Positions 6,672-10,588 of a DNA stretch of 10,588 bases are shown piece by piece; positions within the stretch are counted from its first letter, which is position 1, and every line of letters begins with the position of its first letter. The DNA lies in NCBI GenBank assembly GCA_937959095.1, contig CALGLY010000372.1:1-10588 (forward strand), in the 5' to 3' direction. Position numbers and translations under genes: made by a program. The stretch comes from an uncultured Saprospiraceae bacterium (GTDB lineage Bacteria; Bacteroidota; Bacteroidia; Chitinophagales; Saprospiraceae). The notes below the pieces were generated by a model. The model was not told the DNA's origin, ran no database searches, and was given only the letters and a program-made list of their open reading frames with translations.

Positions 6672-7153
6672 AAAACGTACTTATTCTCAAAGTGTGAAGG
6701 ATGTGATTTAGTGATGTAAAATACATTAATATTTAACAAATAATAAATTTTACAAAATTTAGACTACTCAAACAGTAGAGGAGCTAGATTAAATTCGATA
6801 AAGTAGAATATTCATTATATATTAATCATTAGCACACAATAACCACAACTCATAATTATACTATGAAGGTACGACAGCTAAGACAAAAAGATGCAAAAAA
6901 AATTAATACAAATAGAAGAGATACCTATAAATGGTGATGGTAAGTGTTTAATTACAAACGAATTACACTTTTATATATACAATATATATCAATACATTTT
7001 AATATTATGTTTAAAAAAATGTCGGTTTTGAAACGCAAGGAAGCAATGAGAGTTAAAAAAGCGGCAATAAAATACGATTAAAATGAGCATAATAGACAGC
7101 GATTTCGGGTAGCATATCGTTTGAATAAAAGGTTCATCAAAAAGTAAATCATT
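6672..7153. other. AT-rich divergent intergenic region between wzc and the 7154 gene
   Basis: This 482-base gap must carry the promoters for both divergent genes. I see no exact TAnnTTTG box; one-base-off variants (TAnnnTTTG) occur, such as TATCGTTTG at 7115-7123 on the plus strand. An 8-bp palindrome, TAAATTTT-AC-AAAATTTA (6744-6761), lies about 75-90 bases before the wzc start and could be an operator or an AT-rich upstream element. Two very short lysine/arginine-rich ORFs of 24 codons each occur on the plus strand, at 6863-6937 (MKVRQLRQKDAKK...) and 7007-7081 (MFKKMSVLKRKEAM...). Neither can be supported as a gene. No RNA gene was recognised. Confidence 0.6.
6744..6761. promoter_or_regulatory. 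AT-rich palindrome upstream of wzc, possible operator
   Basis: TAAATTTT and AAAATTTA are perfect inverted arms of 8 bases with a 2-base AC spacer. The site lies 73-90 bases upstream of the ATG of the Wzc-like gene, a sensible place for a regulator of the polysaccharide cluster. Such palindromes also arise by chance in AT-rich DNA, so the call is weak. Confidence 0.25.
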
Positions 7154-7900
7154 ATGAAACAGACTTTCCTTCTTCTTTTCCTTATAAGCAGCTCCTATTT
7201 ACAAGCACAAGTCACTAGCCTAAGTGAAGCAAATGGCACAGCACAGGTTGAACAAGTCAATCTCATGCAACTCGCTAATATGCACGCCATGCCCACAGGC
7301 TTTCAGGGTTTTGAAAATCCTAATTTACGAATAAAAGGCACGCCCTACTTAGCCACGGATTGGCAAAATGGCAAAATAGAAATCGCAGAAGGCTATAGTG
7401 GCACTGTAGGTATTGCGCTCAATATCGTAGATCAGATTCTATATGTGCAACTCGATGATGGTTTCACCGCAGAATTACCGAATACCCTATTGCGCGGGCT
7501 ATTGGTAGAACAAGAAAATGGTGAAGAAATCAAGCTAGAAGTACACGATTTATATGCTACCTACGGCATAGGTCCAAGAGGTTATAAGTACTATCAGCCG
7601 CTACATAAAGGCGAAAAATATACCCTTTGGGAACTCCACACCAAACATATGCGCCTCGAAAAGTATATTGAAAATTTAGGTCTGGTACGCCGTCCAAATG
7701 AATTTCGCTCGCTATATGAATATTGGTTACTCGACGAACATGGAACACTGCATAAAGTGAAGAAAAATGATAAAAAACTACTAAAAGCATTCCCAGGACA
7801 TGCAAGACGTATTAAAAACATCCTTAGAAAACAGGAAATAGATGTAAAAACAGCGCAAGGTCTAGGGCAGCTTTTTGCGGCACTGGAAGCGGTAGATTGA
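7154..7900 (+). CDS. Exported protein of unknown function
   Basis: This is a 248-residue protein with a clear Sec signal peptide (MKQTFLLLFLISSSYLQAQ, likely cleavage after residue 18), so it is periplasmic or secreted. There is no lipobox cysteine and no T9SS sorting domain at the C-terminus. The region from about 60 to 135 (KGTPYLATDWQNGKIEI... then ILYVQLDDG...) has the pattern of many unnamed Bacteroidota exported proteins, in which a TPYL..dW..G.i block is followed by short beta strands. The middle (about 140-200) is rich in Tyr and charged residues, and the end (about 200-245, basic then LGQLFAALEAVD) looks helical. I assign no function. It stands alone, divergent from the polysaccharide cluster and followed by two hairpins, so it is probably monocistronic. 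The start is the only ATG that gives a complete signal peptide. Confidence 0.8.
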   Translation: MKQTFLLLFLISSSYLQAQVTSLSEANGTAQVEQVNLMQLANMHAMPTGFQGFENPNLRIKGTPYLATDWQNGKIEIAEGYSGTVGIALNIVDQILYVQLDDGFTAELPNTLLRGLLVEQENGEEIKLEVHDLYATYGIGPRGYKYYQPLHKGEKYTLWELHTKHMRLEKYIENLGLVRRPNEFRSLYEYWLLDEHGTLHKVKKNDKKLLKAFPGHARRIKNILRKQEIDVKTAQGLGQLFAALEAVD

Positions 7901-7907
7901 TTATCCG

Positions 7908-7944
7908 CTCGACTTTAGCCAAGTAGTCTTTGGCTAAAGTCGAG
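7908..7944. repeat. Perfect 15-bp hairpin after the 7154 gene
   Basis: CTCGACTTTAGCCAA (7908-7922) is the exact reverse complement of TTGGCTAAAGTCGAG (7930-7944), with a 7-base loop. It begins 7 bases after the stop codon. No T run follows (TAGATTCTAATATAG), so it is not a classical rho-independent terminator. It may stabilise the mRNA 3' end, act as a weak terminator, or be a dispersed palindromic element; the GCCAA/TTGGC core recalls the outer stem of the 1361-1415 hairpin. Confidence 0.75.
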
Positions 7945-8012
7945 TAGATTCTAATATAGCTTTCCAAAAAATACTTTCCTTTCTTAGATTAGAAAAAACC
8001 ATTTTCTTTTTC

Positions 8013-8035
8013 AGAGTCCAGCTTTTTCGGACTCT
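8013..8035 (+). terminator. Likely terminator of the 7154 gene
   Basis: AGAGTCC (8013-8019) pairs with GGACTCT (8029-8035) around a 9-base loop (AGCTTTTTC), and the T-rich TATACTTTTCC follows. A short GC-containing stem with an A/T-rich tail fits a rho-independent terminator for plus-strand transcription. The T tract is interrupted, so efficiency is uncertain. Confidence 0.45.
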
Positions 8036-8080
8036 TATACTTTTCCTTTGCTTTAGAATCAAATATAGAGCTGCAGATTT

Positions 8081-8209
8081 ATGTACGATTTTAAGTTAAA
8101 GGCACGAATGCGTTTGCCCGAAAAGCAAATATTTTTTGCCTTCTTTTGTGCCGTTTTAAAAAAAGTCCTACTGCAAACTAAGGTGTCGCAATGGCATAAA
8201 TTATTTTGA
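8081..8209 (+). CDS. Possible 42-residue basic peptide (weak)
   Basis: ATG at 8081 to TGA at 8207-8209 gives 42 codons. The peptide begins MYDFKLKARMRLPEKQ, has a short hydrophobic patch IFFAFFCAVL (about 17-26), then KKVLLQTKVSQWHKLF. It is strongly cationic with one amphipathic or membrane-associating stretch. No ribosome binding site, family or neighbour relation supports it, and it lies in otherwise non-coding DNA, so a chance frame is the more likely reading. Confidence 0.2.
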   Translation: MYDFKLKARMRLPEKQIFFAFFCAVLKKVLLQTKVSQWHKLF

Positions 8210-8300
8210 TTACGATTCAAGTATAGAAGAATTAAACCCCATTTTTAGATTAAACCTAATGTTATATTCACAACAATTTCAACCGATTAAATTCATTATA

Positions 8301-9632
8301 ATGAAAGACAAAAAATTAAAAACATTACATCCCCTTACTTATTTTTCATTACTTTTTATGCTTTTATGCTTTGGTTGTAGCGATAATCTTGAAATTGATC
8401 ACGAAGCAGTTATTAGTGATAGCAATGAGATTGAATCAAGACAAATACAATTCAATCAAGATTTGTGGCAATTAATCACACCTTGTGAAGCGTCTAATTT
8501 GACTTATTTTTTGGATCCCTCTTGCGTAGGATCGCCGTATGAAGATGTCTACCATGCGGCAATGCGTGAATATAATCAACTAGATCTAACAATTCAGTTT
8601 ACTCCTGTTCAAAATGCTGCAGAAGCGGATTTAGTTTTTGTTTGTAGAGATGGCGGAGTTTGTGGTGGAGCTAATGCCTCTGCTCCATTTGATGAAGATG
8701 ACCTCCCTGGATTTAGTGCCCCTAATGTCCAAACATTTTTTGATTCTGGAGGGTCTATTGGTGGTCAAATTGATTTTAGCATTAACTGGGATAGATGTCC
8801 TTGTACGGATGAGGATAGTTGCAATTTCTTGGATTTTGAACCCTTATGTATGTTTAAGAAAACGATCATGCACGAAGTAGGGCATGTGTTAGGAATTGCG
8901 CATAATAGCGAGACTTTCGGGACTCTTATTGAAGGGTCTAATCCAGATACTTACCAACCTGGGTCGGTATTTAATGCTGGACCAAATGCTGATAGAGGTT
9001 GTAGGTGGTGTCAAGATTGTGAGTTCACCGAAGATGATATTTTTGCTTTAGAGTCATTGTATGGTTGTCCCGATCAAATTGATGTCACACTAGAAGTTTG
9101 TGAAGGAAATCTAAATTCAGGCAAATCTGTTTTAGTAACAAGTACCCCTAGTGCTGATGCTCCTTATACAGTGTGGGCGATATTCGATGGTATTCCTACT
9201 AGATTTTTTGTTCATCGGCAATGTAGCGAACAGCCTTTAACTACTGAATACCAACTTCAAAATGTTCCTGTTGGGACAACTATTTCTTTTCATGTTGAAC
9301 AGTGTGATACATATGAACAAGTTGCAGAACATCAAATTACTTCAGTAGGTTATGTACCTACGCTAAATATCAATGACTCATATCCTAGACTAGGTGAAAA
9401 TGTAAATATATCTTCTAGTGCTACTAAGGCTATGGATTATCAAATAAGACTTAGATACGAACTTTGGGGGCAAACTCAATATCAAGCAGTTTCAAATGTT
9501 TCGTGTGGGAATAGTAGTTCAAATAATGTGACATTATTTGGAAATTCTAGCTTAGCATATAAAACCGTTTGGATTGAAGCTCTTATTAATGGAATTAAAG
9601 TAAATGAAAAAAGTTTCACAATATTTCCATAA
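8301..9632 (+). CDS. Matrixin-type zinc metalloprotease lipoprotein
   Basis: This is a 443-residue predicted surface or periplasmic lipoprotein. The signal is lysine-rich, then TYFSLLFMLLCFGC, with the lipid-carrying Cys at residue 26 followed by SDN. The catalytic domain spans about 52-256. GGQIDFSINW (about 154-163) matches the matrixin strand before the active site, and MHEVGHVLGIAHN gives the HExxHxxGxxH zinc site (His191, Glu192, His195, His201). FTEDDIFALESLYGC (about 242-256) is the usual closing block. Where matrixins have a Met-turn (S-x-M-Y-P), this protein reads FGTLIEGS with no methionine. Two cysteine clusters are unusual: CPCTDEDSC (166-174) and CRWCQDC (234-240). The rest (about 257-443) looks like two beta-sandwich modules; there is no T9SS domain. 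I prefer ATG 8301 over 8259 because the longer frame puts 14 extra residues before the signal peptide. Its stop is 8 bases before the next gene. Confidence 0.85.
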   Translation: MKDKKLKTLHPLTYFSLLFMLLCFGCSDNLEIDHEAVISDSNEIESRQIQFNQDLWQLITPCEASNLTYFLDPSCVGSPYEDVYHAAMREYNQLDLTIQFTPVQNAAEADLVFVCRDGGVCGGANASAPFDEDDLPGFSAPNVQTFFDSGGSIGGQIDFSINWDRCPCTDEDSCNFLDFEPLCMFKKTIMHEVGHVLGIAHNSETFGTLIEGSNPDTYQPGSVFNAGPNADRGCRWCQDCEFTEDDIFALESLYGCPDQIDVTLEVCEGNLNSGKSVLVTSTPSADAPYTVWAIFDGIPTRFFVHRQCSEQPLTTEYQLQNVPVGTTISFHVEQCDTYEQVAEHQITSVGYVPTLNINDSYPRLGENVNISSSATKAMDYQIRLRYELWGQTQYQAVSNVSCGNSSSNNVTLFGNSSLAYKTVWIEALINGIKVNEKSFTIFP

Positions 9633-9640
9633 AATAACAT

Positions 9641-10549
9641 ATGAAATTATCAATAAGGATATTAAGTCTGATATTCTTTTTAACTATTGAACTATGCAAT
9701 GCCCAGGAAACAAATAATTACAACTTAGACTTTGAAATGTGGCAAGATAGTTTCCTCTTTGGAGGAGCTATCTATGATACTATCATTGCAGATAGAGCTT
9801 CGGGAATGCCTATTAATTGGGCTGCTAACTCCATTGGCAATTCCAAAACAGTTTCTAAAACTACAGAGTCCTCGAAAGGAGACTATGCTTTGGTATTATC
9901 TGGTTTCTATCAATTTGAAAAAGCTAAAATTATTTTAGGAAACGAAAACTCAGGTTTGCCTATTAATTTTCGTCCTGAAATCTTAACGGGTGATTATAAA
10001 ACTGTTCTTTTAGGAACTTATAGTGATTCATTAAGAGGATATGTAGATGTATATCTCACCAAGTTTGATTTCATTGCTAAGAAGAGAGACACTATTGGCC
10101 AAGCAAAGACAATCTTAAAAGAGACAGATAATGAATATCAAAAATTTGAACTTTCAATTAGATACCTAAACAACAATATAATTCCCGACTCTATACATAT
10201 AGAATTATCTAAATATCGTTTTGGATATGGAGGTCCTATTGACCTTTGTTATGAATGTAGTCATGTGTATTTTGATAATCTTGCACTAGATACATTTACA
10301 TCAACTTTTGAGCAGAAAGCTAATAATTCTTTCTCTTGTTACCCTAATCCATACAAAGATGGATTTGTATTACATAATCAAGAAAATACCTGGAAAGACT
10401 TCATTATCTATGATATAGATGGGAAAGTGGTCGCTAATATAAAAATACCTCCCTTTAGCAAGAAATTATATTTTGATAACTATTCTGGCGGTTCATTTCT
10501 TATTGTTACCGATGGAAAACAACATATAAAATTACTAAGAAGCCATTAA
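9641..10549 (+). CDS. Secreted protein with T9SS type A C-terminal sorting domain
   Basis: This 302-residue protein has a signal peptide (MKLSIRILSLIFFLTIELCNA, cleavage near residue 21). The body (about 24-218) has the features of the beta-sandwich carbohydrate-binding-like modules common in Bacteroidota secreted proteins: NYNLDFEMW near the start, MPINWAANS, GDYALVLSG, GYVDVYLTKFD, and closing HVYFDNLALD. No catalytic motif is visible. The C-terminal 70 residues are a T9SS type A sorting signal: YPNPYKDGFVL (234-244), FIIYDIDGKVV (254-264), SGGSFLIVTDGKQ and a basic end KLLRSH. The protein should therefore cross the outer membrane through the type IX system and be released or attached to the cell surface. 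It starts 8 bases after the metalloprotease stop, so the two are almost certainly co-transcribed and perhaps translationally coupled. It may be a partner or substrate of the protease, or a surface adhesin (inference). Confidence 0.85.
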   Translation: MKLSIRILSLIFFLTIELCNAQETNNYNLDFEMWQDSFLFGGAIYDTIIADRASGMPINWAANSIGNSKTVSKTTESSKGDYALVLSGFYQFEKAKIILGNENSGLPINFRPEILTGDYKTVLLGTYSDSLRGYVDVYLTKFDFIAKKRDTIGQAKTILKETDNEYQKFELSIRYLNNNIIPDSIHIELSKYRFGYGGPIDLCYECSHVYFDNLALDTFTSTFEQKANNSFSCYPNPYKDGFVLHNQENTWKDFIIYDIDGKVVANIKIPPFSKKLYFDNYSGGSFLIVTDGKQHIKLLRSH

Positions 10550-10571
10550 TTTTTTACTAAAAAACAATATT

Positions 10572-10588
10572 ATGAAATTCAAAATCAC
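10572..10588 (+). CDS. Start of a further gene, cut off by window edge
   Basis: ATG at 10572 followed by AAA TTC AAA ATC gives MKFKI, then the window ends. The Met-Lys-Phe-Lys opening is typical of a signal peptide, and the ATG lies 22 bases after the stop of the T9SS gene on the same strand, so a third operon member is plausible. With only five codons visible nothing more can be said. Confidence 0.4.

Larger units (their letters stand above)
7945..8300. other. Intergenic region before the metalloprotease gene
   Basis: This region of about 356 bases holds a terminator-like hairpin (8013-8035) and a possible 42-codon ORF (8081-8209). It should also contain the promoter of the metalloprotease operon. 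I see no exact TAnnTTTG element; TATTTTG near 8202-8208 is one base short. The last 42 bases (8259-8300) are an in-frame extension from an upstream ATG that I judge to be untranslated. Confidence 0.5.

Noticed and set aside
8091..8157. Possible imperfect stem GGCAC...GTGCC around 8100-8155
   Set aside because: Only five G/C-containing bases pair, over a long loop, in AT-rich DNA; this is too weak to call a riboswitch or terminator.
8259..8300. Upstream ATG start for the metalloprotease
   Set aside because: It would place 14 residues (MLYSQQFQPIKFII) ahead of a textbook lysine-rich lipoprotein signal; the ATG at 8301 gives the standard layout.

Overview
The window looks like a chromosomal piece of a member of the Bacteroidota, most likely from the Saprospiria/Chitinophagia side, although the exact lineage cannot be fixed from sequence alone. 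The main reasons are a type IX secretion C-terminal sorting domain (YPNP...SGGSFLIV...KLLRSH), a Bacteroidota-type lipoprotein signal ending in GC-SDN, the general lack of clear Shine-Dalgarno sites, and one good match to the Bacteroidota -7 promoter element TAnnTTTG.

Left two thirds (1-6671), all on the minus strand: a Wzx/Wzy-type polysaccharide export and polymerisation cluster. In transcription order it holds a Wzc-like chain-length regulator with a BY-kinase-like cytoplasmic domain (6671-4470), a Wzx-type flippase (4341-2986), a GT4-like glycosyltransferase (2939-1725), a probable 34-residue single-pass membrane peptide (1527-1423), and an O-antigen ligase/polymerase of the Wzy_C family (from 1280, running off the left edge). 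The proposed division of labour is that the glycosyltransferase builds lipid-linked repeat units, Wzx flips them, the Wzy/ligase-type protein joins them in the periplasm, and the Wzc-like protein sets chain length and contacts the outer-membrane exporter. The spacers between these genes are rich in long inverted repeats: three hairpins around the small ORF, and a pair of head-to-head heptanucleotide arrays (consensus TATGAGT) between wzc and wzx, with a promoter-like box in the loop.

Middle (6672-8300): an AT-rich divergent intergenic region, then a lone plus-strand gene (7154-7900) for an exported protein of unknown function, a perfect 15-bp hairpin, a terminator-like hairpin, and a possible 42-codon ORF.

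Right end (8301-10588), plus strand and visibly richer in A/T: a lipoprotein metalloprotease of the matrixin type (HEVGHVLGIAH) followed after 8 bases by a secreted protein with a T9SS type A sorting domain, then the first codons of a further gene 22 bases on. This is a small operon of surface or secreted proteins, probably unrelated to the polysaccharide cluster.

The most noteworthy points are the Wzc homologue with altered Walker motifs and no tyrosine tail, the inverted heptad arrays around a promoter-like box, the hairpin-flanked membrane peptide, and the cysteine-rich matrixin without the usual Met-turn methionine, which is coupled to a T9SS partner. None of these amounts to a proven new system.
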